Source: Chryseobacterium phocaeense (lineage in GTDB: Bacteria > Bacteroidota > Bacteroidia > Flavobacteriales > Weeksellaceae). From it: a DNA stretch of 64,000 nt. Location of the stretch: the NCBI RefSeq assembly GCF_900169075.1, contig NZ_LT827015.1, positions 2,682,158-2,746,157 on the forward strand. The letters run 5' to 3'. Numbering within the stretch: the first letter of the stretch is position 1; each line of letters starts with the position of its first letter. Below are positions 7,755-17,627 of this stretch, in pieces. The position numbers and the translations under genes are program-made. The notes under the pieces were generated by a model. That model saw only the letters and a list, made by a program, of their open reading frames with translations, was not told where the DNA came from and did not search any database.

Positions 7755-10592
7755 CTAGAACATAATATCAAATCCTAACGTTACAGTTCTAGGTGTTGGA
7801 TATCTCTGTTGGTCTGATACATTTGGATTCTCAACATCATAGCCTCTCCATTTTGTAAATGTGAGCAGATTTTCTCCTTGCAATGTGATAGATAAATTAT
7901 TCACAAATGTTCCGGTTAAAAGTCTCTTAGGAACACGATATCCTATCTGAACGTTTCTGAGCCTTATATATGAAGCATCCCTCAGAAATCTGTCTGAATT
8001 ACTCTGCAATCCCAAGTTTGCAGCTTTAAGAGAAGGAACATCAGTATTTGTATTATTAACCGTCCATGCATTTAGAAGATCACGATCCACATTGAATGCA
8101 GCTAAATTATTCGGGTTATATAATCCTGATAAGTCATAATCAAAGCGTTTCACTTTTGCTATAAATGTGAAAGTAGATGAAACAAAGAAGCTTTTATAAT
8201 TAAAATCGAAGCCAAAACCTCCCTGATACTTTGGCAGCCTGTTTATGCCCATCAATCTTCTGTCAGAATCTTTTGGACTTTCTGTTGCATTACCATTGGC
8301 ATCTTCGAATAATAAATTTCCATTCGTAGAATTTATCCCCAGGTATTTGTATAGAAAATATTCTCTAAGCATTCCATCATTAGCAGTAACCACTAACCCA
8401 TCAGCTATTCTACCTCCTCCGGACTGAATTCCACTAATCTTTTGATTATTGATTGATCCGTTTACCCTAAATGTTAATGAAATATCATTTTTGCTGTTTC
8501 TCACCACATCATAAGCTGCACTCACTTCAATCCCTTTATTTTGAAGTATAACATCGGTATTGCGGATGACATTTAATGTACCTAATACCGGAGCTGTGGG
8601 ATCCGGCATATATAAATCTTGGGTCCTTTTATCATAATAATCAAATGATCCTCTCAATTTTCTTTTGAAGAACTCGAAATCAGATCCTATGTTGTATTGT
8701 TTGGTAGTTTCCCACCTCAAGTTTCTGTCACCAAAATTAATGGCATAACCCTGGCCTCCGTTATAGGTATTATTAGATACCGTATAAATATTGGTAAAGC
8801 CCGGAGGATTCAAACCCGCATAAATACCAAAATTTCCATCTACAATCCTCTGGTTACCCTGAGTACCGTAAGAACCTCTGATTTTGAACGCATCTACAAA
8901 TTTTACATTTTCCATAAACATTTCTTCATCTACATTCCATCTACCTCCTACCGACCAGAAAGTTCCCCATCTTTTATCGCCGAAAAACCTGTTGGTACCA
9001 TCTCTTCTAAGGACGGCAGTAACTCCATATTTTTTATTGAAATCGTAATCTAATGATGCAAAATACGAGATCATCGCCCACTTTAGTTTCAAAGCAAATG
9101 TTGTGGGAACATAAAAGTCATTGCTTGAAGTATCTGTAACATATCCCGTTCCAGCTCCCGGCACAAATGTTTTAGGATCCAGCCCTCTTTGTCTTGTATT
9201 GTTAATATTCAGCTGCGAGTAGTTATATTCAGCATTTCCTTGAAGAGAAAACGTATGATTTCCGAATGTTTTTAAATATTCTAATTGCCAGAGGTTATTA
9301 AATAAAAATTCTCTTCTCAAATTCGTGTCTTCAAAACCCGAAAACTCCTGTGCCCCTTTAAATAAAAATGCATTAAATGAAAGGGGATATTCAGCCTGAG
9401 TAAATCTGTTATTGAGGTATTGTCCTGAAGTTCTCATTTTCGCAGTTAAACCATCTACAATCTTATATGATACATTAGCTGCCATATCCAACCTTATTTC
9501 TTCCGTAAGATTATAATAGTTAACTAATTTATCCATTAGCATTAAAGGAGTGTACAATAATGTTCCGTCCTTAGAATATAAATCAAACAACTGCTGACCA
9601 CTCTGATACAAGTCTGGTGACAGATAGGGAGCGGACTGGTAAGCTCCCAGAACATAATTTCTGTTTACCGCCCCGCCATCCAGAATAGCCTCATTGTTTT
9701 TAGAAAATCCTAAACCAGTAACCAATGCGTATTTGAGTCGTTCATTCTCACTCTTGCCATTGATATTATTTCTTACTGTAAATCTTTTCAATCCGGTTGT
9801 CCTCAGAATTCCTTCATTATCAAGATAACCCACAGATGTATACGAGTTGATATTCTGGCCGCCAGATTCCAGTGATAAATTGTGGCTTTGAGTAACCGCA
9901 GGCCTGAAAAAGATTTTTCTCCAGTCTGTATTGATACTGTAACCAGCAATTTCCTCATCAGTCATTTTAGCTCCTCTTCCCACACCAAAACGTTTTTGCA
10001 GGGTTAATAATTCTTTAGCACTGGCAAAATTATATTTTGGATCCTGTAAAGCAGAAACTCCAAACTGGCTGCTATAGCGAACACGCATTTTTTCGTTGTA
10101 TTTCCCATTTTTAGTAGTAATGATGATAACTCCGTTAGATCCGCGTGAACCAAATTCAGCAATTGCTGCAGCATCTTTCAGCACAGAAAAAGTATCAATA
10201 TCATTTGGGTTAATTGATCTGAAATTGTCACTATTGGAAGGAAAGCCGTCTATTACATACAATGGATCAGAATTACCATTATAGGTTCCTACTCCCCTGA
10301 TGACCACTGAAGGTTTCGCTCCCGGCTGGCCTGTACTTGCAGAAACATTTACTCCCGCCAGCTGGCCCTGAATAATATTCATCACATTGGCATTAGGCCT
10401 GTTTTCAATTGTTTTACTATCAACTGTAGCCACTGAAGTAGCAGCATTTTTTTTAGTTGTACTTCTATAACCCAGAACCACCACCTCATCGATTTCTCCA
10501 CGGATCGTATCATTCTTCACTTTCTGTGCCCATACCGCCTGTCCCATAAAGAACAAAGCTCCGGCACTTAGCACACGTAATTTCACATTCAT
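7755..10592 (-). CDS. SusC/RagA-family TonB-linked outer-membrane transporter
   Basis: 945 aa from the ATG at 10592. That start gives a clean signal peptide (NVKLRVLSAGALFFMGQAVWAQ) and lies downstream of a good promoter, whereas the first in-frame codon at 10649 lies upstream of it. Plug motifs: VVVLGYRS near the mature N-terminus, GVNVSASTGQPGAKPSVVIRG, PLYVIDGFP, and GSRGSNGVIIITTKNG. The C-terminus ends VTLGFDIMF as beta-barrels do. The usual N-terminal CarboxypepD_reg-like domain of SusC proteins is missing; the plug begins almost directly after the signal. It forms the import channel with the SusD-like protein. The ligand is unknown. Confidence 0.95.
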   Translation of the reverse strand: MNVKLRVLSAGALFFMGQAVWAQKVKNDTIRGEIDEVVVLGYRSTTKKNAATSVATVDSKTIENRPNANVMNIIQGQLAGVNVSASTGQPGAKPSVVIRGVGTYNGNSDPLYVIDGFPSNSDNFRSINPNDIDTFSVLKDAAAIAEFGSRGSNGVIIITTKNGKYNEKMRVRYSSQFGVSALQDPKYNFASAKELLTLQKRFGVGRGAKMTDEEIAGYSINTDWRKIFFRPAVTQSHNLSLESGGQNINSYTSVGYLDNEGILRTTGLKRFTVRNNINGKSENERLKYALVTGLGFSKNNEAILDGGAVNRNYVLGAYQSAPYLSPDLYQSGQQLFDLYSKDGTLLYTPLMLMDKLVNYYNLTEEIRLDMAANVSYKIVDGLTAKMRTSGQYLNNRFTQAEYPLSFNAFLFKGAQEFSGFEDTNLRREFLFNNLWQLEYLKTFGNHTFSLQGNAEYNYSQLNINNTRQRGLDPKTFVPGAGTGYVTDTSSNDFYVPTTFALKLKWAMISYFASLDYDFNKKYGVTAVLRRDGTNRFFGDKRWGTFWSVGGRWNVDEEMFMENVKFVDAFKIRGSYGTQGNQRIVDGNFGIYAGLNPPGFTNIYTVSNNTYNGGQGYAINFGDRNLRWETTKQYNIGSDFEFFKRKLRGSFDYYDKRTQDLYMPDPTAPVLGTLNVIRNTDVILQNKGIEVSAAYDVVRNSKNDISLTFRVNGSINNQKISGIQSGGGRIADGLVVTANDGMLREYFLYKYLGINSTNGNLLFEDANGNATESPKDSDRRLMGINRLPKYQGGFGFDFNYKSFFVSSTFTFIAKVKRFDYDLSGLYNPNNLAAFNVDRDLLNAWTVNNTNTDVPSLKAANLGLQSNSDRFLRDASYIRLRNVQIGYRVPKRLLTGTFVNNLSITLQGENLLTFTKWRGYDVENPNVSDQQRYPTPRTVTLGFDIMF

Positions 10593-10618
10593 ATTAACAA
10601 ATTTTAATATTAAGAAGG

Positions 10619-10650
10619 CAAATATGTTAATAAAGCTTAACAATATCAAA
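10619..10650 (-). promoter_or_regulatory. Bacteroidota-type promoter of the susCD operon
   Basis: On the minus strand CATATTTG (10619-10626, 7 of 8 to TAnnTTTG) is preceded by 20 nt and then TTTTG (10647-10651). This spacing fits the -33/-7 consensus and sets the susC start at 10592. The rest of the 10593-10977 gap is AT-rich with no gene seen. Confidence 0.5.
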
Positions 10651-10925
10651 ATTTAAACACCTGTAAAACAACATGTTATAAATTAAAAATTTAACTTAAA
10701 TGAAAAAGTCACTTGGATAAGAAAGTAAAACTCAGTTAAACCCAACAAAAATTTCTACGAAACAGAAGTATAAATAAATTTTAGCCACGCAAAAAAAATC
10801 ATTTACACTTAAACAAAATCAATAAAATGATAAATAAAATTAAACAGGATTTTCAATATGGATAAATAATTAAAGATTTACTCTGCGATGAATTTTAAAA
10901 AATTGGATAAAACAAAGCCAAAAAG

Positions 10926-10957
10926 AAAAGCATCCCTGTAATAAAGGAATGCTTTTT
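10926..10957 (-). terminator. Intrinsic terminator after mvaS
   Basis: The minus strand reads a stem GCATTCC / GGGATGC with flanking A/T pairs, then CTTTTCTTTTT, directly beyond the mvaS stop codon. Confidence 0.7.
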
Positions 10958-10977
10958 ATAGTTAAATGATCAATTCA

Positions 10978-12306
10978 TCAGTCTTTATAGCCGTAATATC
11001 GGGCTCCTTTTAAAACAGGATTTTCTGCCTCTACAGAAACCAAACCGAAACCTTTGGGATTCCCATTAACAGACGTTTCAAGCTGCTTTCTATGGAGTTT
11101 TTCGTAGGTTTCAAAATCAATGGCAGTCCGGTTTTGCAAACATTCAAATAAATTCCACTTTGAAACCACATTTTTCCAGTTCTGAGAAACCTTACCGGCA
11201 AAAACTTTAGATTTTGATCCGCTTCCATATCCTAAGAAGCCGATCTCAGAACCTGCCAGCTCTTCATTTTCATTGAACGAAACCTGCAGTGCGGACAACA
11301 AAGCCATAAAGATGGAAGCTGTATACATATTTCCTATTTCTGAGGAAGCCCGTTGCGATCTTTCAATTTTCTCGTTGATAAATTTCAGATATTCCTCCGA
11401 TTTTGCAACCGCTTTCTGCTCATCAGGAGTACCGTAGGAAAGATTATTTTCAAGGCTGTAAATTTCCGTGAATACCCTTTTCCCGTGAAATGCATAAGGA
11501 AGGTGGAAAATAAGATATTTCCAGGCCTCGTACGGTTTATTTTTTCCTGTAATTTCTTTATAATGCTGATAGGCCTCCCGGATCCTGTCCTGGTAGCACT
11601 GGTTTGAATACTGCCCGTCAAAAACAGGTTCATCGGTAAAAATTTCTATTTTGTCCGGGAACGTATCCGGTGCGTCATTTAAGTTTTCTTTCTGATAGGC
11701 TCTTCTCGGTTTAAAAAAGTCAAAAACGCTTTCTGTAGCCACGCCCCAGTTATTTTCTATTTCCAGCAGATCAGGTTTTGATGAAATCAGTAACGCGACT
11801 GCACCGCCACCTTGTGTATATTCTCCGGAAGAACTCAGTTCATATTTGGCATAATCACTCGCGATAACCACAGCTTTTTTATCCGGATTTACCCTGACAA
11901 AATCCAGGGAGTTATGAAGCGCATCCACCGCACCAATGCAGGCAAACGTCATATCCACAACATCACAGTTCCTGAAACATCTGTCACCGAATTCTTTTTC
12001 CAGCACCTGCTCCACCATCTGCAAAGCATAAGAAGCCGTTGGCTTTGCCGCATCCAGTGCACTTTCCGTTCCCAGATAAATCCGGGCTATATCTTTTGGA
12101 TTGAGATTGTAATCTTTAATCAGCTTCAGTAAGGCCTCTGCCGCAAATGTTGCCGTATCTTCATGAACATCGGGAAAACCCATTTTATGCAGTCCTAATC
12201 CTTTTTCCAGTTTTGCAGGTTCAATTCCTCTTTTTTCCGCCAAATCTCTGATCTCCAAATACAAAGACGGTACATAATAGCCCGCAGCCTCAATTCCAAA
12301 AGTCAT
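10978..12306 (-). CDS. mvaS: Hydroxymethylglutaryl-CoA synthase
   Basis: 442 aa. Condenses acetyl-CoA with acetoacetyl-CoA to HMG-CoA in the mevalonate isoprenoid pathway, which many Flavobacteriia use. The catalytic triad is visible: Glu81 in LGTESALD, nucleophile Cys123 in DMTFACIGAVDAL, and His268 in LIFHLPYAFHGK. The N-terminus MTFGIEAAGYYVPSLYLEIRDLA is typical of the family. Length is in the upper range for bacterial enzymes. No other mevalonate gene is in the window. It is transcribed alone and ends in its own terminator. Confidence 0.93.
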   Translation of the reverse strand: MTFGIEAAGYYVPSLYLEIRDLAEKRGIEPAKLEKGLGLHKMGFPDVHEDTATFAAEALLKLIKDYNLNPKDIARIYLGTESALDAAKPTASYALQMVEQVLEKEFGDRCFRNCDVVDMTFACIGAVDALHNSLDFVRVNPDKKAVVIASDYAKYELSSSGEYTQGGGAVALLISSKPDLLEIENNWGVATESVFDFFKPRRAYQKENLNDAPDTFPDKIEIFTDEPVFDGQYSNQCYQDRIREAYQHYKEITGKNKPYEAWKYLIFHLPYAFHGKRVFTEIYSLENNLSYGTPDEQKAVAKSEEYLKFINEKIERSQRASSEIGNMYTASIFMALLSALQVSFNENEELAGSEIGFLGYGSGSKSKVFAGKVSQNWKNVVSKWNLFECLQNRTAIDFETYEKLHRKQLETSVNGNPKGFGLVSVEAENPVLKGARYYGYKD

Positions 12307-12440
12307 TTTATTGTAAATTTTTATACGAATTTATAAAATGATGTTTGAATAAGCTATGAAAGAAGGTCCATAATTTCCTTTTTAAGGTTAAAAATCATAA
12401 AACTGAGTTCGGGAAGGCATTTTTGTTTTTATGATTGGTC

Positions 12441-12600
12441 AGGAAGTTTGAAGCTGGAAGAGGGAAGTTATTGAAATCCACAGGTAGAAATATACGTGGC
12501 CTTTATTCATTTTTTAAATCCGGTTCAACAAATTTAAAGGTAAATGTTTAATATCATAGTCTAATAGTTACTTCCAGCCTCCATCTTCCCTCTCCCTGTC
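12441..12600. repeat. Inverted GGAAGCTGGAAG-type intergenic repeat
   Basis: GAAGCTGGAAGAGGGAAG at about 12450-12467 is partly mirrored by CTTCCAGCCTCCATCTTCCC at about 12570-12590. A related run GGAAGCTTGAAGAAGG occurs at about 2232. The block occupies the 12307-12703 gap, where I see no gene. Confidence 0.5.
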
Positions 12601-12703
12601 CTTGCTTAACTTCTTATCCCGGATTCAAACTAAAATAGAATTAAAAAAATTATCAGCTCCAACACAGAATATTCCGATTAGTATTATTAAATTGCAGCCC
12701 ATC

Positions 12704-13435
12704 ATGTATGCTGCTGTAAAAAACATTATCCGAAAAATTATTCCGCAAAAGTTTCTTTTTGAAAACGAAATGTTTTTCAGGAAAAGCCTGTATCCTTTTT
12801 ACAAAGGCAGCGATTGCGAATGTAATATCTGCCATGCTAAACTTAAACACTTCATCAAATTAGAGAATGGTAACCTGCTTTGTCCCATCTGTGGGAGCTT
12901 ACCAAGATCGAGAAGGCTTTTCAAAATCGTCAGTGAAGATTATCTGAAGCCTGGTCTTTCCATTCTGGATTTTTCTCCTTCGAGGGCTATTTTCCGGGCA
13001 TTAAGGAGCAGAAAAGACATCCGCTATTTTCCTACGGATTACGAAGATGAATTTCTAGCAGATTATCATTTTGACATCACAAAAATAGATTCGGCATCTG
13101 ATCAGTTTGATCTGATTATGTGTTATCATGTTCTTGAACATATTGAGGATGATACATCTGCCATGAGTGAGCTACACCGGGTTCTTAAGAAAGGAGGAAC
13201 AGCATTGATTCAAACTCCTTTTAAAACCGGTGATATTTACGAAGACTTTCAGATTAAAACTCCCGAAGAACGTTTAAAGCATTTTGGACAGGAAGATCAT
13301 GTGAGAATTTATTCTGTACACAGTCTGGTTCAGCGGCTTCAAAATGCCGGATTTCAGACAGAAACCAAAGTTTTTGAACAGGACCATTACCGAGGCTTTT
13401 CAGATCAGGAAACGGTTATCGTTTGTAAAAAATAA
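12704..13435 (+). CDS. Class I SAM-dependent methyltransferase with zinc-ribbon head
   Basis: 243 aa from ATG 12704. The open frame extends to a TTG at 12602, but that part looks non-coding. Residues about 40-63 form a CxxC...CPxCG zinc ribbon followed by LPRSRRLF. A methyltransferase type 11 domain follows, with a degenerate motif I (LSILDFSPSRAIFRAL, about 86-100) and the conserved YHVLEHIEDD near 143. Such zinc-headed methyltransferases often lie in glycan or natural-product loci, but this one is isolated, so the substrate is unknown. It is convergent with the M1 peptidase gene, with a shared terminator between. Confidence 0.8.
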   Translation: MYAAVKNIIRKIIPQKFLFENEMFFRKSLYPFYKGSDCECNICHAKLKHFIKLENGNLLCPICGSLPRSRRLFKIVSEDYLKPGLSILDFSPSRAIFRALRSRKDIRYFPTDYEDEFLADYHFDITKIDSASDQFDLIMCYHVLEHIEDDTSAMSELHRVLKKGGTALIQTPFKTGDIYEDFQIKTPEERLKHFGQEDHVRIYSVHSLVQRLQNAGFQTETKVFEQDHYRGFSDQETVIVCKK

Positions 13436-13440
13436 AAAAA

Positions 13441-13458
13441 CGCACTTTTCAAAGTGCG
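13441..13458. terminator. Bidirectional intrinsic terminator
   Basis: Perfect stem CGCACTTT / AAAGTGCG with a 2-nt loop, A7 on the left and T6 on the right. It serves both the methyltransferase and the M1 peptidase genes. Confidence 0.9.
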
Positions 13459-13487
13459 TTTTTTGTTATGGGTATAGATTTATTTGA

Positions 13488-15998
13488 TTACTTAAAATCT
13501 TCAATCGCTTTATTGATTGCATCAATCTGCTTATTGATACTGGCTGCATTCTGAGGATTCTGTCTCAACAGTTCCATCTTTTTACTTAAACCGTCTTTCA
13601 GCATCTGGGAAATCATCATTTTCACCTGAGGGTTATCTCCCATCTCACCTTTCGCGTGGCTGATGATCTTCGTAATATTCTCAGTAGCCTTCAGATTATC
13701 TGAGCTCATAATCCAGTTGTAACCTTCTTCCGCCGATTTCCCGAGCTCCGGGTTCTGGAACTTAATGAAGGGATAAAACGCCACAAGCGGAGTGATGTTG
13801 GACATTTGAGAGATCACCTTATTTTTCACAATAACCGGAAGAAGATTGCCAAGCAAATCATCGGAGGCGCCTTCCAGGTCAATTTTATCAGCCAGCGTAC
13901 TTGCTTTTGACGGATCTACAGCCAAAACAGCACTTACAGACTGGGCTTTTACGGAGTTGGAAACTGCATTCACTCCTTTTTCAAAAAGCGGAAGGTATTT
14001 CTTATCTTTAGTTTTCGCTAATGCACCAATTGCTGCAGCCTGAACCATTGTTCTTGGATCACCGGAAGCCAGCTTTTCAACATCAGCTCCAAAAGCTTTC
14101 ATTTGCTCAGGATTGGAAAGATCCATGAACTGAAGCGCTTTGATTCTTACTTTAAAATACGGATCTTTTATAGCAGCAGCCAGCAGTTTTGTAGCGGCAG
14201 GATTTTTTCCTACCTGATCTTTAATAGCGGTCAGTGCTTTGTATCTGTTTTTAAGCTCCTTTGAGTTGGTAAACTGCATCAGGTTCTGCTCAGGAGTTTT
14301 TGTTTCGGTAATATCCGCCACTAAAATTCCGTCTGCATTGATATTGACAAGATCCGGATTTTTAGAAACATCAAAATTAAAGGTATTCTTCGCTTCTCCA
14401 TTTACCCAGACATTGTATCTTTTCGGTTTACCGTTGTCATAGACATCAATGGCCAGCGGAAATTCAAACGGCTGCTCCTGGGTCTGATTAATGGTTACCG
14501 CCACCTGCTTCTTCACGGGTTCAAACGTGAATGAATAATTGATCTTCGGGTTCCCGCTTCCGAAATACCACTGATTGAAGAACCAGTTCAGGTCTTTCCC
14601 GGAAACTTTTTCGAAAGAAAGTCTGAGCTGATGAGCTTCTGCATTCTGGTATTCATATGTTTTCAGATAGTCCTGCATTCCTGCAAAGAATGCATCATCA
14701 CCCAAATAGTTTCTCAGCATGTGAAGGATTCCGCCTCCTTTCTGATACGTCACCAGGTCAAAAACGTCCTCACGGGAATCATAATTGAATCTCACCAGGT
14801 TTTTCTTAAAATCTGCAGGATTGTGGATATACATATTGACATCCATCATCTGGTGGTAATCTGCATGGTCTTTTCCGTATTTGTAATCATTCCAGAGGTA
14901 TTCGGAATAGTTGGCAAAAGATTCATTCACGGTAAGGTTGCTCCAGCTTTCTGCAGTAACAAGATCCCCAAACCAGTGATGGAACAATTCGTGGGCAATG
15001 GTATCTTCCCATTTGTTTTCATCAATCAGCTGTCCGGGTTTCTGAAGAACATCGCTTCCATGAAGGGTAGCCGTTGTATTTTCCATAGCACCGCTTACAT
15101 AATCCCTTCCTGAGATCTGTGCATATTTTGCCCACGGATAATCATAGCCCAGTTTTTTCGAGAAAAACTCCATCATTTCCGGGGTATTCCCGTAGATCTG
15201 CTTCGCATATGGTTCGTACTCCTTTTCAATATAATATTCTACCGGAACATTTTTCCATTTGTCTTTCACAATGGCATATTCGCCTACGCCCATAAAGAAC
15301 AGGTAAGTGGCATGTCTTTTATCCATTACCCAATGATCTGTTCTCAGCCCGTTGGCCTCTTTCTGGGAATCTTTTAAAATACCGTTGGAAAGCGTGACAT
15401 ATTTGTCAGGAACGGTCATATAGATCTCCTGGGTAGTCTTTTGGTTCGGTTTATCAATGGTTGGAAACCATGCGGAAGAAGATTCAGTTTCACCCTGCGT
15501 CCAGATCTGTGTAGGCATATCCGGGTCCTGTCCCTGTGCATTGACGAAGTACAGACCTTTAGCATCATTAATAGCCATGCTTCCCTGCTGCTTCACTTCA
15601 TTAGGACGTGCGGTATATTTGATATAGACTGTATATTCCTGATTTTTCTGATAGGTTTTATCCAGGCTGATTTTCAGGATATCATTTTTATATTCATATT
15701 TTAAAGGAGACTTTTTTCCGTTGCTCTCAAGGGCTACCTCATGGATCAACATGCTTTTTGCATCCAGCGTAAGCTCGTTAGTCGCATAAAAGTACGGAGA
15801 GGCCGTCAGCCATTCTTCTCCCGCCATCTGCTCTTTCTGATAATCAAAATTTACTTTAAGTTTGGTATGCTTAAGCTCCGTTACTTTGGCTGTGGTGGCT
15901 CTGTATACTTTTTCCCGTCCTGAAGTTTCGGTTTGTGCTGATACATGGGTGGAAAAGAAAATTCCGAGTATAGCAATTGATAAAATCGCCTTTTTCAT
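13488..15998 (-). CDS. M1-family zinc aminopeptidase, exported
   Basis: 836 aa with signal peptide MKKAILSIAILGIFFSTHVSAQ. The substrate-binding GAMEN motif (303-307) and zinc site HELFHHW (336-342) with the distal Glu359 in NESFANY are complete, so it should be an active metallo-aminopeptidase. The C-terminal part (about 590-800) looks like HEAT-type helical repeats, as in PepN relatives. Export suggests a role in periplasmic or surface peptide breakdown. The small 76-aa gene and a serine hydrolase lie just upstream on the same strand, with a 1-nt gap between those two. Confidence 0.93.
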   Translation of the reverse strand: MKKAILSIAILGIFFSTHVSAQTETSGREKVYRATTAKVTELKHTKLKVNFDYQKEQMAGEEWLTASPYFYATNELTLDAKSMLIHEVALESNGKKSPLKYEYKNDILKISLDKTYQKNQEYTVYIKYTARPNEVKQQGSMAINDAKGLYFVNAQGQDPDMPTQIWTQGETESSSAWFPTIDKPNQKTTQEIYMTVPDKYVTLSNGILKDSQKEANGLRTDHWVMDKRHATYLFFMGVGEYAIVKDKWKNVPVEYYIEKEYEPYAKQIYGNTPEMMEFFSKKLGYDYPWAKYAQISGRDYVSGAMENTTATLHGSDVLQKPGQLIDENKWEDTIAHELFHHWFGDLVTAESWSNLTVNESFANYSEYLWNDYKYGKDHADYHQMMDVNMYIHNPADFKKNLVRFNYDSREDVFDLVTYQKGGGILHMLRNYLGDDAFFAGMQDYLKTYEYQNAEAHQLRLSFEKVSGKDLNWFFNQWYFGSGNPKINYSFTFEPVKKQVAVTINQTQEQPFEFPLAIDVYDNGKPKRYNVWVNGEAKNTFNFDVSKNPDLVNINADGILVADITETKTPEQNLMQFTNSKELKNRYKALTAIKDQVGKNPAATKLLAAAIKDPYFKVRIKALQFMDLSNPEQMKAFGADVEKLASGDPRTMVQAAAIGALAKTKDKKYLPLFEKGVNAVSNSVKAQSVSAVLAVDPSKASTLADKIDLEGASDDLLGNLLPVIVKNKVISQMSNITPLVAFYPFIKFQNPELGKSAEEGYNWIMSSDNLKATENITKIISHAKGEMGDNPQVKMMISQMLKDGLSKKMELLRQNPQNAASINKQIDAINKAIEDFK

Positions 15999-16009
15999 CT
16001 GTTACTTTA

Positions 16010-16240
16010 TTATTTTTTAGAATTATTTTTTGTTATGATATCAAAAATATCATTCACTAAGGTTTCATAATCTCCTGTTTTTAGCTGTTCCTTGGTTTTT
16101 GCAAACGCTTTTTTCAGTTCGCTTTCAGGGTTTTCATCATCGATGATTTCGGCCGAAGCCACTCCTTTTAACTGAAGAATTGCATTTCTGATGGCTTCCA
16201 GATCTGCATTTTCTTCGGTATTGATTTTCAGATATTTCAT
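16010..16240 (-). CDS. Small conserved-looking protein, unknown function
   Basis: 76 aa from ATG 16240, one nucleotide after the serine hydrolase stop, so translational coupling is likely. A longer frame runs upstream to 16306 but overlaps the neighbour. Sequence MKYLKINTEENADLEAIRNA then LKGVASAEIIDDE suggests a short beta-alpha-beta fold reminiscent of HMA-like or antitoxin N-domains, followed by a charged helix. I do not recognise a family. It sits between a serine hydrolase and an M1 peptidase in an apparent operon. Confidence 0.6.
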   Translation of the reverse strand: MKYLKINTEENADLEAIRNAILQLKGVASAEIIDDENPESELKKAFAKTKEQLKTGDYETLVNDIFDIITKNNSKK

Positions 16241-16241
16241 T

Positions 16242-17564
16242 TTATTGTTTTTTAAAGGTAAATTGATTGGTACCCTGCGAGAAATCCATCGTTCCTTTTT
16301 CAGCATTAAACTTCATTTTGATGCCTGCCATGTCAAACTTAAATTCAGTTTCAGAAACGGCATCCAGTGGAAATGCACCTTGGCCGGTAGCCTGCCCCTT
16401 CAGCTTTCCTCCCTCTGAGAATATTTTTATATCGAGTGGAAAACCATCAGCTTTATACAGGCCTTCATATTTTTTCAGAAGATCTTCCGGTACTGAAATT
16501 TCTTTAAAATCAGGCATTTTAAAATCTTTTCCGGTAGCCGTCTGGAGCATTTTAATGGAAATATCGTTATTGTCATAATCAGATTGATTCGTAATAGCGC
16601 TCACTCCTATTTTCAGTTCCGGGAAGTAGTACAGCACGGAACGGAACTGATCAATTCCTCCGTTATGCCCATATCCCCAATATTTTTCAAAAGGAACTTT
16701 TGTAATTCCATAGCCGTAGTTATCGGTAAAGCCTTTCATCTGACCAAGACTGTTCTTCGTGATCAGCTTGCCGTTTTCCAGCGCAATGATGAACTTCAGG
16801 AGTTCTGTGGATGTAGAAATGATATTTCCTGCTCCTCCGGGAACACTCATATCCGTTTCCTGCCACGGTTCATACGATCCATTGGCATATACGTAGGAAA
16901 ACGCCTGGTTTTTGGAAGGATCAATTTTTCCTCCGACTTTGGTCAGGGTCAATTTTAAAGGGGCCGCAATTTTATCCTGTATCAACTGTGCGTAGCTCTT
17001 TTTATACACTTTTTCCAAAATAAAACTCAGCAGGATATAATTTGAATTACTGTATTCGTATTTTGTCCCCGGCTGGAAATCACTTTTATATTTTTTGATG
17101 ATCGAAACCAATGATTCTTGTGTCTGTGGAGCCGTATTATAATTCCAGTATTCTGCTTCGTCGGTCAGGTTATGAATTCCGGTCCTGTGCTGCAAAAGAT
17201 TGGCGATGGATATCTTATCCGCATTTTCAATCTCCGGAAAAAATTGTGATAATTTCGTATCAATGCTAAGCTTTTTATCTTCAACGGCTTTCATCACCAA
17301 AACCGCAGTAAATGTTTTGGAAATAGAACCGATACGGTATTGGGTATTCATATTGGCTTTCTGCTGTTTTACGGCATCAGAAAATCCGGTTACTTTCAAA
17401 AATGTAGGCTGATCATTCTCTGCAAACGCAAAGCTTCCCATTACTTTATGGTGAGCCGAAAGGGAATCCAGATAATCTGCCAGTTTTTGTCTGTTTGAAT
17501 TTTGGGCGGACATGATGCAGGAAGCACTTGTTGCCGCAACTAAAAAAATACGTTTCAGGGTCAT
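16242..17564 (-). CDS. Serine hydrolase, class C beta-lactamase/PBP4* family
   Basis: 440 aa with signal peptide MTLKRIFLVAATSASCIMSAQ, which may also be read as a lipoprotein signal at Cys16. The catalytic SxxK is Ser80-Ile-Ser-Lys83 in YRIGSISKTF, the YxN motif is Tyr171-Ser-Asn173, and the HxG-type third motif is in GYGHNGGIDQF. A C-terminal beta-rich tail (about 345-440) resembles the DUF3471-like lipocalin part often attached to this family. It likely acts as an esterase or D-peptidase; resistance to beta-lactams should not be assumed. Confidence 0.88.
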   Translation of the reverse strand: MTLKRIFLVAATSASCIMSAQNSNRQKLADYLDSLSAHHKVMGSFAFAENDQPTFLKVTGFSDAVKQQKANMNTQYRIGSISKTFTAVLVMKAVEDKKLSIDTKLSQFFPEIENADKISIANLLQHRTGIHNLTDEAEYWNYNTAPQTQESLVSIIKKYKSDFQPGTKYEYSNSNYILLSFILEKVYKKSYAQLIQDKIAAPLKLTLTKVGGKIDPSKNQAFSYVYANGSYEPWQETDMSVPGGAGNIISTSTELLKFIIALENGKLITKNSLGQMKGFTDNYGYGITKVPFEKYWGYGHNGGIDQFRSVLYYFPELKIGVSAITNQSDYDNNDISIKMLQTATGKDFKMPDFKEISVPEDLLKKYEGLYKADGFPLDIKIFSEGGKLKGQATGQGAFPLDAVSETEFKFDMAGIKMKFNAEKGTMDFSQGTNQFTFKKQ

Positions 17565-17627
17565 AAGTATACTTTTACAATCAGTAGTAAAACAGGGCTG
17601 TTTGTTACAATTTGAACTGTTAAAATG

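Noticed and set aside
12602..12703. N-terminal extension of the methyltransferase from a TTG
   Set aside because: The stretch overlaps a dispersed repeat edge and lacks domain similarity; ATG 12704 is better placed.
16242..17564. Beta-lactam resistance gene
   Set aside because: Class C-like motifs are shared with esterases and peptidases; length, linker and tail fit the general serine hydrolase family.
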